A stretch of 64,000 bases of DNA from Mesorhizobium erdmanii USDA 3471. Lineage in GTDB: Bacteria > Pseudomonadota > Alphaproteobacteria > Rhizobiales > Rhizobiaceae. Location of the stretch: assembly GCF_000472705.1 (NCBI RefSeq), contig NZ_AXAE01000014.1, positions 166,871 to 230,870 on the forward strand. Reading direction: 5' to 3'. Positions 28,670 to 36,857 of this stretch are shown here, one piece after another. Under the pieces are notes generated by a model, which saw only the letters and a list, made by a program, of their open reading frames with translations, did no database searches and was not told where the DNA came from. The position numbers were made by a program, and so were the translations under genes. The first letter of the stretch is position 1; every line of letters starts with the position of its first letter.

Positions 28670-29974
28670 TCACACCTTGACCAGTTGCTCCACGCGGTCC
28701 TTCTGGCCAAAAATCCTGATATAGCGCTCGATCTCTTTCTCGTCCCCCGTCGCCTTGGCAGGGTTGTCGGAGAGCTTCACCGCAGGCCTGCCATTGGCCT
28801 CGGTGACCTTGCAGACCAGCGATATGGCGTCCAAGCTGTTGGTTTCGATCGGCGCGCAGCCTTCGAAGTCGTTGGTCAGATTGGTGCCCCAGCCGAAGGA
28901 CATGCGCACCTTGCCCTTGAAGTGGCGGTAGGTCTCCTCGATCGTTTCCACTTCGAGCCCGTCGGAGAAGATCAGCAGTTTCTGCTTGGGATCCTTGCCC
29001 TTCTCGCGCCACCAGGAAATGATCTTCTCGCCGCCTTCGATCGGCGGCGCGCTGTCTGGGCGAAAGCCGGTCCAGTCGGCCACCCAGTCCGGCGCGTCGC
29101 GCAGGAAGGAGGCGGTGCCGAAGGCATCGGGCAGCACGATCAAGAGATTGCCGCCATAATAGCGTTGCCAGTCCTGCAGCACCTTGTAGGGCGACTGTTT
29201 CAGCTCCTTCTCCGAATTCGCGAGCGCGGCAAACACCATAGGCAGCTCATGCGCATTGGTGCCGAGCGCTTCGAGGTCGTTGTCCATGGCCAAAAGCACG
29301 TTGGAGGTACCGGTGAAAGCCTCGCCGATGCCTTCCTTCAGCGCCTCGACGCACCAGCGCTGCCACAGGAAGGAATGCCGCCGGCGCGTGCCGAAGTCGG
29401 AAATGCGGATGCCGGGCAGCGCCTTCAGCCGCTCGGTCTTGGCCCACATCTTGGCCTTGGCGCGGGCATAGAGAACGTCGAGCGCGAAGGGGCCGAAGGC
29501 GCGCATGGCGGCGCGTGAGCGCAGTTCGTTGATGATGGCGAGCGCTGGAATCTCCCACAGCGTGGTATACATCCACGGACCGCTGAAGGTGAGCTCGTAC
29601 TGGCCATCGCGCCTGCAGAGCTCGTATGCGGGCAGCCGGAAATTCTCCAGCCAGGCGAGGAACTCCGGTTCGAAGATCTGCTTGCGGCCATAGAAATTGT
29701 TGCCGCCGAGCCAGATCATTTCCTTCTTGGAGAAGCGCAGCGTGCGCGCATGGTCGAGCTGTTCGCGCAGGTCGCCCTCATCGATCTCGTCCGCCAACCG
29801 CACCGAAGTGGTGCGGTTGATCAGGGTGAAGGTGGTGTCGACCTTGGGATACATGCCCCAGATCATCTGCAGCATCAAAAGCTTGTAGAAATCGGTGTCG
29901 AGCAGGCTGCGCACGATCGGGTCTAGCTTCCAGGTGTGGTTGTAGACGCGCCGCGCAATATCGGTCTTAGCCAT
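28670..29974 (-). CDS. pncB: Nicotinate phosphoribosyltransferase
   Basis: Makes nicotinate mononucleotide from nicotinate and PRPP with ATP hydrolysis, the committed step of nicotinate salvage to NAD; 434 aa. Family segments are [16 protein letters not shown] near residue 24, [31 protein letters not shown] around residue 190 (binding-site Arg and the phosphorylated His) and GTSNVLLA. The ATG at 29974 fits the usual N terminus. With pncA at 20276 it flanks the Mo-hydroxylase/importer genes, which links the locus to nicotinate. Confidence 0.95.
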   Translation of the reverse strand: MAKTDIARRVYNHTWKLDPIVRSLLDTDFYKLLMLQMIWGMYPKVDTTFTLINRTTSVRLADEIDEGDLREQLDHARTLRFSKKEMIWLGGNNFYGRKQIFEPEFLAWLENFRLPAYELCRRDGQYELTFSGPWMYTTLWEIPALAIINELRSRAAMRAFGPFALDVLYARAKAKMWAKTERLKALPGIRISDFGTRRRHSFLWQRWCVEALKEGIGEAFTGTSNVLLAMDNDLEALGTNAHELPMVFAALANSEKELKQSPYKVLQDWQRYYGGNLLIVLPDAFGTASFLRDAPDWVADWTGFRPDSAPPIEGGEKIISWWREKGKDPKQKLLIFSDGLEVETIEETYRHFKGKVRMSFGWGTNLTNDFEGCAPIETNSLDAISLVCKVTEANGRPAVKLSDNPAKATGDEKEIERYIRIFGQKDRVEQLVKV

Positions 29975-30109
29975 GTTTCAACACCGCCTTCGCTGCCTGC
30001 CATCCACAACCGCGACAGGCCTCATAGCATCGAATTGGCCGAAACGCTGCCCGCTTTCAGGCTGGCCCGACAAAAAGAGCGGCCTGCGTGTGGCTGTGAA
30101 CAGCCGGCC

Positions 30110-31084
30110 TCAGCCGGTGGTCTTTGCGCCGATGACCTTGAGTTGCGGACGCTTGCGGCGGCTGATGATACGGCCGGCGACCGGTGCATCGGCGCGACCG
30201 TCATCTCCGGCCTTCTCGGCGAACAGCCAGTCGATGAACACCTGCACGATGGGCGTCGTGCGCATTTCGTTGCGGCAGACGATGTAGAACTCGTCGACCG
30301 CCGGCACTGACAGGCTGAACGGCGCGATCAGCATGCCCCTGGCCAGCAGTGCGCTTGCCGTCACGGAATCGCCGAGCGCCACGCCATGGCCGTGTACCGC
30401 TGCCTCGGTCGCCATGCGCGCGTCGCCCAGATGATGGCGGCGCCCCCTTTCGAGGTCCAGCGCGTCGGCGGCCGCCAGCCAGGTGTGCCATTCGCGGCCA
30501 TCGTCGCCATGCAGGAAGACATGGTCGGCAAGGTCCCTGACGCTGCGGATCGGCCGGTTGTTGATCAAGCTCGGGCTGACCACGGGAAACAGCTCCAGCC
30601 CCGACCATTTTCGCATCCAGCAATCGGCCCACCCGCCATTGCCATAGTGCACGCAGACATCGATATGCGGCGCCCTGATGTCCCGCGGGTCGTTGGAAGG
30701 GATGAGCGTCAGCTGGATGTCGGGATATTGCGCGGTGAAACTGCCGAGCCTCGGCGTCATCCACAAAAGCAGCAATGCCGGCACGCAGGACACCGAAAGC
30801 GCGCCGCTGCTTGCCGGTCGTGTCAGCCGTTGCGTGGCTGCGGCGATGCCGTCGAAAGCCGTCGATACCGCCGGCAAGAGCTCGGCGCCATGCGGTGTCA
30901 GTTTGACCCGCTGGCCCGATCGTTCAAACAGCCTTACGCCGAGCGACTGCTCTAGTGCCTTGATCTGGTGGCTGACGGCGCCATGCGTGACATTCAGCTC
31001 ACTTGCCGCCTTGGTCAGCGAGCCATGGCGAGCCGTCGCCTCGAAGGCGCGCAGCGGGTTCAGGGGTGGCAGGCGCTTGACCAT
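30110..31084 (-). CDS. LysR-family (GcvA-like) transcriptional regulator
   Basis: LysR regulator, 324 aa. The N-terminal winged helix reads LNPLRAFEATARHGSLTKAA and NVTHGAVSHQIKALE, of the GcvA subfamily. The effector domain runs from about residue 90 to 300, with the usual HIDVCVHYGNGGW stretch. The C-terminal ~25 residues are extra and basic. It is divergent from the agmatinase-like gene 210 bases away, and a perfect LysR-type palindrome lies 17 bases upstream of its start, so it most likely controls both itself and the ureohydrolase-importer operon. Confidence 0.9.
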   Translation of the reverse strand: MVKRLPPLNPLRAFEATARHGSLTKAASELNVTHGAVSHQIKALEQSLGVRLFERSGQRVKLTPHGAELLPAVSTAFDGIAAATQRLTRPASSGALSVSCVPALLLLWMTPRLGSFTAQYPDIQLTLIPSNDPRDIRAPHIDVCVHYGNGGWADCWMRKWSGLELFPVVSPSLINNRPIRSVRDLADHVFLHGDDGREWHTWLAAADALDLERGRRHHLGDARMATEAAVHGHGVALGDSVTASALLARGMLIAPFSLSVPAVDEFYIVCRNEMRTTPIVQVFIDWLFAEKAGDDGRADAPVAGRIISRRKRPQLKVIGAKTTG

Positions 31085-31100
31085 GGATGCTCGGCTTCTT

Positions 31101-31117
31101 TGTGAGATTTTCTCACA
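31101..31117. promoter_or_regulatory. LysR-type operator (perfect palindrome with T-N11-A core)
   Basis: TGTGAGATTTTCTCACA: two perfect 7-base arms around TTT. Its inner part begins with T and ends with A eleven bases apart, the classical LysR T-N11-A box. It is 17 bases before the LysR start and 177 bases before the agmatinase-like gene, as expected for the recognition site of a divergent LysR regulator. A second small palindrome, ATCAATTGAT, lies at 31135-31144. Confidence 0.7.
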
Positions 31118-31293
31118 GGAAACACCCTAACAATATCAATTGATTTTTCAATGCGGCTGCCGGACACTTCGGCCTGGAACCACGTCAGACGTGAAATCTG
31201 CAGGCAGCCAGCGGGACAAGCGACCCGGCCGGACGACGGTCAGTTCGCCTGGGCCTCCGGTGGTCAGGCAGCGGCAATCGAGGAGGAACTTGT

Positions 31294-32355
31294 ATGGGGT
31301 ATGATCGCGGCAAGCTCGACGCGTTGCGTCGCAAATATGGCGAGAGCCATGGCGGCGAGATGTTCGACCCGAAATTCCGCAAGGTTGCCGACAAGATCTT
31401 TTCCAAGTCGGGCACACGGCTCGCCCCCTATGCCGGCATCCCGACCTTCCTCGCCGCGCCCTACCGCGAAATCGCGGCGGAGAACCCTGATTTCGGTGAC
31501 CTGCAGGTGGCGATCATCGGCGTGCCGATGGACCTTGGCGTCACCAACCGGCCGGGCTCGCGCTTCGGGCCCAGAGCCCTGCGGGCCATCGAGCGCATCG
31601 GTCCCTACAACCACGTGCTGGAATGCGCGCCGACACATGAGCTTCGCGTGGCCGACATCGGCGACACGCCGTTCCGCAGCCGCTACCGGCTGGAGACCAG
31701 CCATGAGGACATCGAGCGCCGCACCAACCAGATCGTCGATGCCGGCGTGCTTCCCCTCTCTGTCGGCGGCGATCACTCGATCAGCCATCCGATCCTGAAG
31801 GCGGTCGGCAAGAAGGCGCCGGTCGGCCTCATCCACATCGACGCCCATTGCGACACCAGCGGGCTGTTCGACATGACCAAGTTCCACCATGGCGGACCGT
31901 TCCGCAACGCGGTGCTCGACGGCGTGCTCGACCCGACCCGCACCATCCAGATCGGCATCCGAGGCTCGGCCGAATATCTGTGGGAGTTCACCTACGAGTC
32001 GGGAATGACCGTGGTGCACGCCGAGGAGGTGACCGGTCTTGGCATTCCCGCCATCATCGAGAAGGCGCGAAAGATCGTCGGCGACGGCCCGACCTATGTC
32101 TCCTTCGACATCGACAGCGTCGACCCAGCCTTTGCACCGGGCACCGGCACGCCGGAAGTCGGAGGCCTGACGACGCGCGAAGTGCTCGAGCTGCTGCGCG
32201 GCCTCAAGGGAATCAATATTGTCGGCGGCGACGTCGTCGAGGTGGCGCCGCAATACGACGCGACCACCAACACCGCCCATGCCGGCGCCCAGGTGCTGTT
32301 CGAGATACTGAGCCTGATGGTTTTCAGCCCGGCAATCACAGGCAAGGGCGCCTGA
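31294..32355 (+). CDS. speB: Agmatinase-like ureohydrolase
   Basis: Binuclear manganese hydrolase of the arginase/agmatinase family, 353 aa. Metal ligands are visible in GGDHSISHP (His), HIDAHCDTSG (Asp, His, Asp) and SFDIDSVDPAFAPGTGTPE (two Asp). It would cleave a guanidino compound (agmatine, 4-guanidinobutyrate or similar) to urea and an amine. The N-terminal ~50 residues are longer than in short agmatinases, as in the rhizobial subgroup. GAGGAGGAA lies just upstream of the ATG. It heads an operon with an amino-acid-type importer; urea produced could feed the urease at 58045-63411. Confidence 0.85.
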   Translation: MGYDRGKLDALRRKYGESHGGEMFDPKFRKVADKIFSKSGTRLAPYAGIPTFLAAPYREIAAENPDFGDLQVAIIGVPMDLGVTNRPGSRFGPRALRAIERIGPYNHVLECAPTHELRVADIGDTPFRSRYRLETSHEDIERRTNQIVDAGVLPLSVGGDHSISHPILKAVGKKAPVGLIHIDAHCDTSGLFDMTKFHHGGPFRNAVLDGVLDPTRTIQIGIRGSAEYLWEFTYESGMTVVHAEEVTGLGIPAIIEKARKIVGDGPTYVSFDIDSVDPAFAPGTGTPEVGGLTTREVLELLRGLKGINIVGGDVVEVAPQYDATTNTAHAGAQVLFEILSLMVFSPAITGKGA

Positions 32356-32374
32356 CATCCAAGACGGAAAAGCC

Positions 32375-32399
32375 GGCCGCCGCTCTGGAGCCGGCGGCC
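32375..32399 (+). repeat. GC hairpin between agmatinase-like and binding-protein genes
   Basis: Eight-base arms, GGCCGCCG and CGGCGGCC, with a 9-base loop, 20 bases after the ureohydrolase stop and 39 before the binding-protein ATG. No T-tract follows, so it is a possible mRNA processing or stabilising hairpin and not a full terminator. Confidence 0.5.
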
Positions 32400-32437
32400 T
32401 GCCCAGACAATCAAAAGCTTCCAGAAGGGGAATGACA

Positions 32438-33247
32438 ATGACAATCCACTCGACACTGAAATCGTCGATCGCCGCTATACTGGTGCTGGGAGCCGCTGGC
32501 CTCGGCCTCGCCACGCAGGCCGCCAGGGCCGACGCGCTTGCCGACATCACCAAGGCCGGCACCATCAATGTCGGCGTCTTCGCCGACTTCCCGCCCTTCT
32601 CCTCGGCCAGCGCCGATATGAGCCTCAAGGGCTACGACATGGATGTCGCGCAATACATCGCCGACACGCTCAAGGTGAAGCTCAACCCGGTCGCCGTCAC
32701 CGGCCAGAACCGCATCCCCTATCTCAACGACCATCGCGTCGACATATTGATGAGCGTCGGCTACTCGAAGGAGCGCGAGCAGGTCATCGATTTCGCCGCC
32801 GCCTACGCGCCTTACTACATCGCGGTGATTGGTCCGGCGGCGATGACGGTGAAAGGCAAGGAAGACCTTGCCGACAAGTCGATCGCCGTCAATCGTGGCA
32901 CGCTCGAGGACACCTCGCTGACCGAGGCCGCGCCCGCTTCGGCCGACATCAAGCGCTTCGACAACTACAATTCGGTGATCCAGGCCTTCATCTCCGGCCA
33001 GACCCAGCTGATGGTCGTCGGCAACGATGTCGGCGCCCAGGTGCTGGCCAAGCAGGATGCCTTGAAGCCGGAGCAGAAATTCCAGCTGCTGACCTCGCCC
33101 TCGCATATCGGCCTCAACAAGAACGAGGACGCCCTCAAGAAGGCGGTCAACGACGCCATCGCCAAGATGCTGGCCGACGGCAAGCTGGACGAAAGCTCGA
33201 AAGCCTGGCTGAAGACGCCGCTCAATCCCGACAACCTCAAGGATTGA
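32438..33247 (+). CDS. Amino-acid-type ABC transporter substrate-binding protein
   Basis: Periplasmic solute-binding protein family 3, 269 aa. The signal peptide spans about residues 1-34, ending in ATQAARADA. The mature protein begins ITKAGTINVGVFADFPPFSS, the family's usual first strand, and has GYDMDVAQYIADTL and the ligand-Arg region VDILMSVGYSKEREQVIDFAAAY. The ATG at 32438 is chosen because GAAGGGG lies 7 bases upstream; the ATG at 32432 is only 1 base away from it. Coupling to the ureohydrolase suggests a guanidino compound or basic amino acid as ligand, which is inference. Confidence 0.88.
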   Translation: MTIHSTLKSSIAAILVLGAAGLGLATQAARADALADITKAGTINVGVFADFPPFSSASADMSLKGYDMDVAQYIADTLKVKLNPVAVTGQNRIPYLNDHRVDILMSVGYSKEREQVIDFAAAYAPYYIAVIGPAAMTVKGKEDLADKSIAVNRGTLEDTSLTEAAPASADIKRFDNYNSVIQAFISGQTQLMVVGNDVGAQVLAKQDALKPEQKFQLLTSPSHIGLNKNEDALKKAVNDAIAKMLADGKLDESSKAWLKTPLNPDNLKD

Positions 33248-33253
33248 GTTTCC

Positions 33254-33910
33254 ATGGCCTTCGGCTGGCTTCCAGGCGCCGTCGGCGACATCGCGCACGG
33301 GGCGGCCACGACGATCTTGCTGATCGCCGTGACCACTTTGGCGGGGACGCTGCTCAGCATCCTCGGCGCCGCCGGACGGCGAAACGGCCCCGCGCTGCTC
33401 AAGCGGGCCATCGCCTGCTATGTCGAGGTGATGCGCAACACACCGTTCCTGGTGCAGCTGTTCTTCATCTTCTTCGGCCTGCCCAGCCTCGGCATCCGAC
33501 TCGACCCGATCCTGGCCGCCATGCTGGCGATGACGCTCAACATGGCGGCCTATACGATCGAGATCGTCGGCGCCGGACTGGATGCCGTGCCGGGCGGGCA
33601 GACGGAAGCAGCCCTGGCTCTGGGGCTTAGGCCCCGCCAGGTGTTCATCAAGATCGTGCTGCCGCAGGCGCTCAAGATCATCTATCCGGCGCTGACCAGC
33701 CAGATCGTCATCATGATGCTGGAATCGGCCGTCGTGTCGCAGATCGCGGTGCGCGAGCTGACCTATGAGGCCGACATGCTGCAGGCGCGCACCTTCCGGT
33801 CCTTCGAGACCTATTTCGTCGTGACGCTGGTCTACCTCGCCATGTCGATGGCGTTGCGCCGCTTGCTGGTCACCGGCGGGCGCCGCGCGCTCGGGGCTGG
33901 CGTGTCATGA
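33254..33910 (+). CDS. Amino-acid-type ABC transporter permease (first)
   Basis: HisM/GlnP-type inner-membrane permease, 218 aa, with about five membrane segments. The N-terminal family region YVEVMRNTPFLVQLFFIFFGLP is intact, and the ATPase-contact loop is EAALALGLRPRQVFIKIVLPQA. It starts 6 bases after the binding-protein stop and overlaps the second permease by ATGA, so the two are translated together as a heterodimer. Confidence 0.9.
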   Translation: MAFGWLPGAVGDIAHGAATTILLIAVTTLAGTLLSILGAAGRRNGPALLKRAIACYVEVMRNTPFLVQLFFIFFGLPSLGIRLDPILAAMLAMTLNMAAYTIEIVGAGLDAVPGGQTEAALALGLRPRQVFIKIVLPQALKIIYPALTSQIVIMMLESAVVSQIAVRELTYEADMLQARTFRSFETYFVVTLVYLAMSMALRRLLVTGGRRALGAGVS

Positions 33911-34554
33911 TCGAGTTCACCCTTTGGGACATCGTGCGCAACCTTCTGCTGGCCACGCGCTGGACAGTGCTTTTGTCGCTGGCTGCCTTTGTCGGCGGTG
34001 GGCTGGTCGGCATGGCGGTGCTGTTCCTGAGGATATCGAAGCACAAGTGGAGCCGGCGCCTTGCCTCCGGCTACATCGCTCTGTTCCAGGGGACGCCGCT
34101 CCTCATGCAGCTGTTCCTGATGTTCTTCGGCCTGCCGATGCTCGGCCTGCGCATCGAGCCCTGGACCGCGGCGGTGCTCGGCCTCACCTTCTTCGCCAGT
34201 GCCTATCTCGCCGAGATCTGGCGCTCCGGCGTCGATGCGCTGCCGCTTGGCCAATGGGATGCCGGCGCCAGCCTTGGCCTCCACTATCTGCAGGAGCTCA
34301 GGCTGATCATCCTGCCGCAGGCATTCTCGATCACCCGCGCACCGACGGTCGGCTTCCTGGTGCAGCTGATCAAATCGACGGCGCTGACCTCGATCATCGG
34401 CTTCGAAGAGCTGGTGCGAACCTCCAACGCCATCAACAACGCCACCTTCGAACCGTTCAAGGTCTACGGCCTGGTGGCGCTGATCTTCTTCCTCATGTGT
34501 TTCCCGCTGACGCAATACGCCCGTTCGCTCGAAAAGCGCGCGGCGGGACACTGA
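33907..34554 (+). CDS. Amino-acid-type ABC transporter permease (second)
   Basis: Partner permease, 215 aa. The family region is YIALFQGTPLLMQLFLMFFGLP, and the ATPase-contact loop is DAGASLGLHYLQELRLIILPQA. It is the last gene of the operon seen here: no ATP-binding protein follows, and the next 2.3 kb is gene-poor. The importer must borrow an ATPase from elsewhere or has lost its own gene. Confidence 0.9.
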   Translation: MIEFTLWDIVRNLLLATRWTVLLSLAAFVGGGLVGMAVLFLRISKHKWSRRLASGYIALFQGTPLLMQLFLMFFGLPMLGLRIEPWTAAVLGLTFFASAYLAEIWRSGVDALPLGQWDAGASLGLHYLQELRLIILPQAFSITRAPTVGFLVQLIKSTALTSIIGFEELVRTSNAINNATFEPFKVYGLVALIFFLMCFPLTQYARSLEKRAAGH

Positions 34555-34612
34555 GCCGAAGCGTTCAAGGCGCGAATAGCCCTTTGCCTGCTGCGCCATG
34601 ACATAAGCACGC

Positions 34613-34650
34613 AAAAAAGCCCCGTCGCAGGGTGAATCGCCGGGGCTTTA
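34613..34650 (+). terminator. Bidirectional-looking terminator after the importer operon
   Basis: AAAAAAGCCCCG at 34613-34624 pairs with CGGGGCTTT at 34641-34649, around a 16-base loop. On the plus strand the stem ends in only three T residues; on the minus strand it ends in six, so it would be stronger for leftward transcription. It lies 58 bases after the second permease. Confidence 0.65.
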
Positions 34651-34654
34651 GCCA

Positions 34655-35228
34655 TGTACGAGCTACTTATCATGTCCGCATATGATGGTGCGCTAATCTG
34701 CTCAACAAACAGTAAGTTCGGCATGCAACTTGGAGTTGGTCAGCTGCGCAGGCGCGATCGAAGCCGACGTTCAAGCCAGAGATTTAAAGCAGTGGCCCAG
34801 CGGCTTGGTTGTCAGGGGGCTGGCGAACTTAACCGCTGGGCCTAACCGGCGAGGCGGGTGCGGCGCCGATCTGCCGATATATACGATATCGCTAATATAA
34901 CATGAACACACCCCTATGAACGAAGGAAGGTAGCAAAAGGTGTAGCGGCGACCTCATTCGAGACGAGGGGCTATTTCTAACTGCCCAAACTGCGCTCAGA
35001 AGGTCGATCAGTGGGGCTTATGCCGAAGCGTCTGGCACCAACACAGAGTCCGAGGCGGAACTGCCACGGCTCTAGAATTTGTTGCAAGCAATTAAGAAGC
35101 CCGCCGTCCTAGTCGCGGCAGCATCGGGTCGATCTAGCCTTGAGCGCGATCTGTGGCGGAACGAAATGAGGGATGACGACCGCCGACAGCATTAACTCCG
35201 GCTGAGTACTAATGCTCCGTCTTCAAGC
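34655..35228. other. Gene-poor stretch with no supported gene
   Basis: About 570 bases with more stop codons and lower GC than the flanks; for example, the stretch around 34875-34905 is AT-rich. One 63-codon open frame (34654-34845, plus) has no ribosome site or recognisable product. The only structure seen is an inverted repeat at 34794-34842. I see no tRNA cloverleaf and no transposase remnant. It may be the scar of a deletion that also removed the missing importer ATPase; this is inference. Confidence 0.5.
34794..34842. repeat. Inverted repeat with perfect 10-base arms
   Basis: GGCCCAGCGG at 34794-34803 and CCGCTGGGCC at 34833-34842 are exact complements separated by 29 bases. It sits in the gene-poor stretch and may be a relic or a structured RNA element. 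No flanking T-tract is present. Confidence 0.5.
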
Positions 35229-35459
35229 TCACCGCCCGGGGAGAAGGGCGAAGCGATACACCCTCGGCGCAACAGGTCGGTTGAGCGCACGCGAAAGAGC
35301 GTCCGCAGTGCGCTGACCAAGTTCAAGCATGACATTCTCTTTCGTGTCCGAAACCTTGCAGATGGGGCAAGAGAAGAGTTCGGGACCGCTCGGAAGACTA
35401 ACGCTGCAAACGGGTACCTTGCAGCGGTTACAGCCGATTAGAGAGGTGCTTGGCGTCAT
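35229..35459 (-). CDS. Small hypothetical protein with a zinc-ribbon-like Cys pattern
   Basis: A 76-aa frame beginning MTPSTSLIGCNRCKVPVCSV. It has two CxxC pairs, CNRC near residue 10 and CPIC near residue 31, spaced like a small zinc ribbon, followed by an amphipathic stretch (ENVMLELGQRTADALSRAL). This pattern is the main reason to believe the frame over the overlapping plus-strand one. No function is assigned. It sits alone in the gene-poor region. Confidence 0.4.
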   Translation of the reverse strand: MTPSTSLIGCNRCKVPVCSVSLPSGPELFSCPICKVSDTKENVMLELGQRTADALSRALNRPVAPRVYRFALLPGR

Positions 35460-35712
35460 CGTAGAGGTGTCCCGCTTTCGTAAGCGAACACTGCAATTAC
35501 GGTGCCAAGCACACTTGATCCGTTGTGGGACAGAGGCGGTCGGCGCGAGCCCGGAACTCGGTCGTCAAAGAGAACGAGACGTGAGCGTCATCGCAGAACA
35601 CATGCGCTCGACCGCTAGGGTTGCCGAAACACAGCCTTTTGGACGATGGCCTGAGTGGTTCCTCATTTAATTAGAGGGTGCTAAAATATCCTTGATACCG
35701 GGAGGTGTCGGA

Positions 35713-36204
35713 TTGGAAGCTTCGCGCATTAGCTTCGAGGCCCGGCGACGGGCAGACTCGGTTGCCCCGCCGCCTACATATGATCCTTTCCGGGCAAGTG
35801 TCACCGGGGCGGCTATAGCTGGCGGAGCGGTTGCTGTTTTTTGTTTGCTTGCCGACAGCCAGCACATAACGGGTGCGATCACCACAATCATGATACTGGC
35901 GTTTGCGCTGTCGTATTTCCATCTGCGGAGCAAGGAGCGCAAGAATATAGAGGCCTTTGACGCCTCATACATCGATCTCCTGGAACTCGAAAGGGCAAGA
36001 GAGAAATTGGACCTGGAGAGGGCCAGGGAGAAAAGCTTGCCTGCATCCAAACCAAAGTCGCTGTCCGTAACAAAAGCTCGCGTCACGATAAGAAGTCCCC
36101 GAGTGCCGATACGGAGGGCCGAGCGATCGGGCGACTCACCACTGCATGGCCCACGCTGCCCCCGCCAACGGCGCTTGCTGGCTTTCAATCATCGAAGAAA
36201 GTGA
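35713..36204 (+). CDS. Hypothetical two-helix membrane protein with charged coiled-coil tail
   Basis: A 163-aa protein. I chose a TTG start at 35713 because GGGAGGT lies about 6 bases upstream; an ATG at 35692 in frame has no such site. Residues ~30-70 give two hydrophobic segments (SVTGAAIAGGAVAVFCLLA and TGAITTIMILAFALSYF). A charged helical stretch with repeated LERAREK units follows (residues ~85-115), then a basic, possibly decayed tail rich in Arg and Pro. No family is recognised. The antisense 173-codon frame is less protein-like. Confidence 0.45.
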   Translation: MEASRISFEARRRADSVAPPPTYDPFRASVTGAAIAGGAVAVFCLLADSQHITGAITTIMILAFALSYFHLRSKERKNIEAFDASYIDLLELERAREKLDLERAREKSLPASKPKSLSVTKARVTIRSPRVPIRRAERSGDSPLHGPRCPRQRRLLAFNHRRK

Positions 36205-36313
36205 TGAACGACAAGTCGCCAATGCGTCTTCTCGAAGACGCTCACGATGTAGTTGTTGCCAACTCTCAAAGCCCCCCCCGCACGGGGCGCTCTCGTAGAA
36301 GGAGTTCTGCTGG

Positions 36314-36776
36314 TCAACGCGTCGCTCGCGATGGCGAAGACGCCGAAAGTACGCTTGCACTTGAGAAAACCACGAAGGCGAAAAGCAGAACTGTGGCCGC
36401 CACGATTAGCGAGCCTACGGCGACGATCGGCTCAATCGCGGTATTGCCTCTCTGCAGCATTAGATACAAGGCAGGCAACATAACCACGAGGCCGATGTTA
36501 TAAAGGCCGTAGTGGATCATCACGACTTTCCGCGCTGCCTTTTGCCGGGCTAAAGGCGTAGTAGCCGCCGAAGATGGCGCTTGTGACCCATCCGAGAAGA
36601 TTTATATGGGCATGCGCCGGAAAGGCACCGTGGTCGCCGGAGATTGCCATCGGTAAGCCGGCGGCGATCCCGAGAATGAGCCACACAACAGCTGTCTCAA
36701 AAAAGAGATCCGAAACCTTAGGCTTTTCAATACGAAATTCGGCGTCCGCCGTTCCTTGGAACGGCTGCTTTTCAAG
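36314..36776 (-). pseudogene. Frameshifted short membrane protein resembling cbb3-oxidase-I-like small proteins
   Basis: Two overlapping minus-strand frames join into one protein if a single base is removed from the TTTT run at 36540-36543. The first part reads GLPMAISGDHGAFPAHAHIN then LLGWVTSAIFGGYYAFSPA; the second continues ARKVVMIHYGLYNIGLVVML with EPIVAVGSLIVAATVLLFAF. The AHAH-N-LGWV pattern and helix layout match ~140-aa membrane proteins related to cytochrome oxidase subunit I. The N-terminal frame stays open to 36776 but has no good ATG. Either a true frameshift or a sequencing error in a homopolymer. Confidence 0.5.
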
Positions 36777-36857
36777 CTACCTGCCAAAAGCCGACGATCT
36801 GCTTGCGGCCCCTCTCGAGATGTTCACTGCCGCCGCACCGGCGCCCCCCTTTTGCCT

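Noticed and set aside
31149..31293. GGACGACGG near 31230 as a second guanidine-II hairpin before the ureohydrolase gene
   Set aside because: The bases around the ACGA cannot form the required C-G closed stem, and no second ACGR hairpin is nearby.
34654..34845. 63-codon plus-strand frame after the importer terminator
   Set aside because: No ribosome site, no recognisable domain, and it runs through the inverted repeat; insufficient support for a gene.
34655..35228. Possible tRNA, tmRNA or integration site in the gene-poor stretch
   Set aside because: No cloverleaf with a TTCGA-type T-loop, no CCA-end pattern and no direct repeats flanking the region were found by eye.
35667..36188. 173-codon minus-strand frame opposite the two-helix protein
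   Set aside because: The plus-strand frame has a good Shine-Dalgarno, clear membrane helices and a heptad pattern; the minus frame is Ser/Arg-rich and lacks start signals.
36201..36503. 100-codon plus-strand frame beginning MMNDKSPMRLLED
   Set aside because: It lies antisense to the frameshifted membrane-protein gene, whose translation has clear helices and motif, and has no domain of its own.
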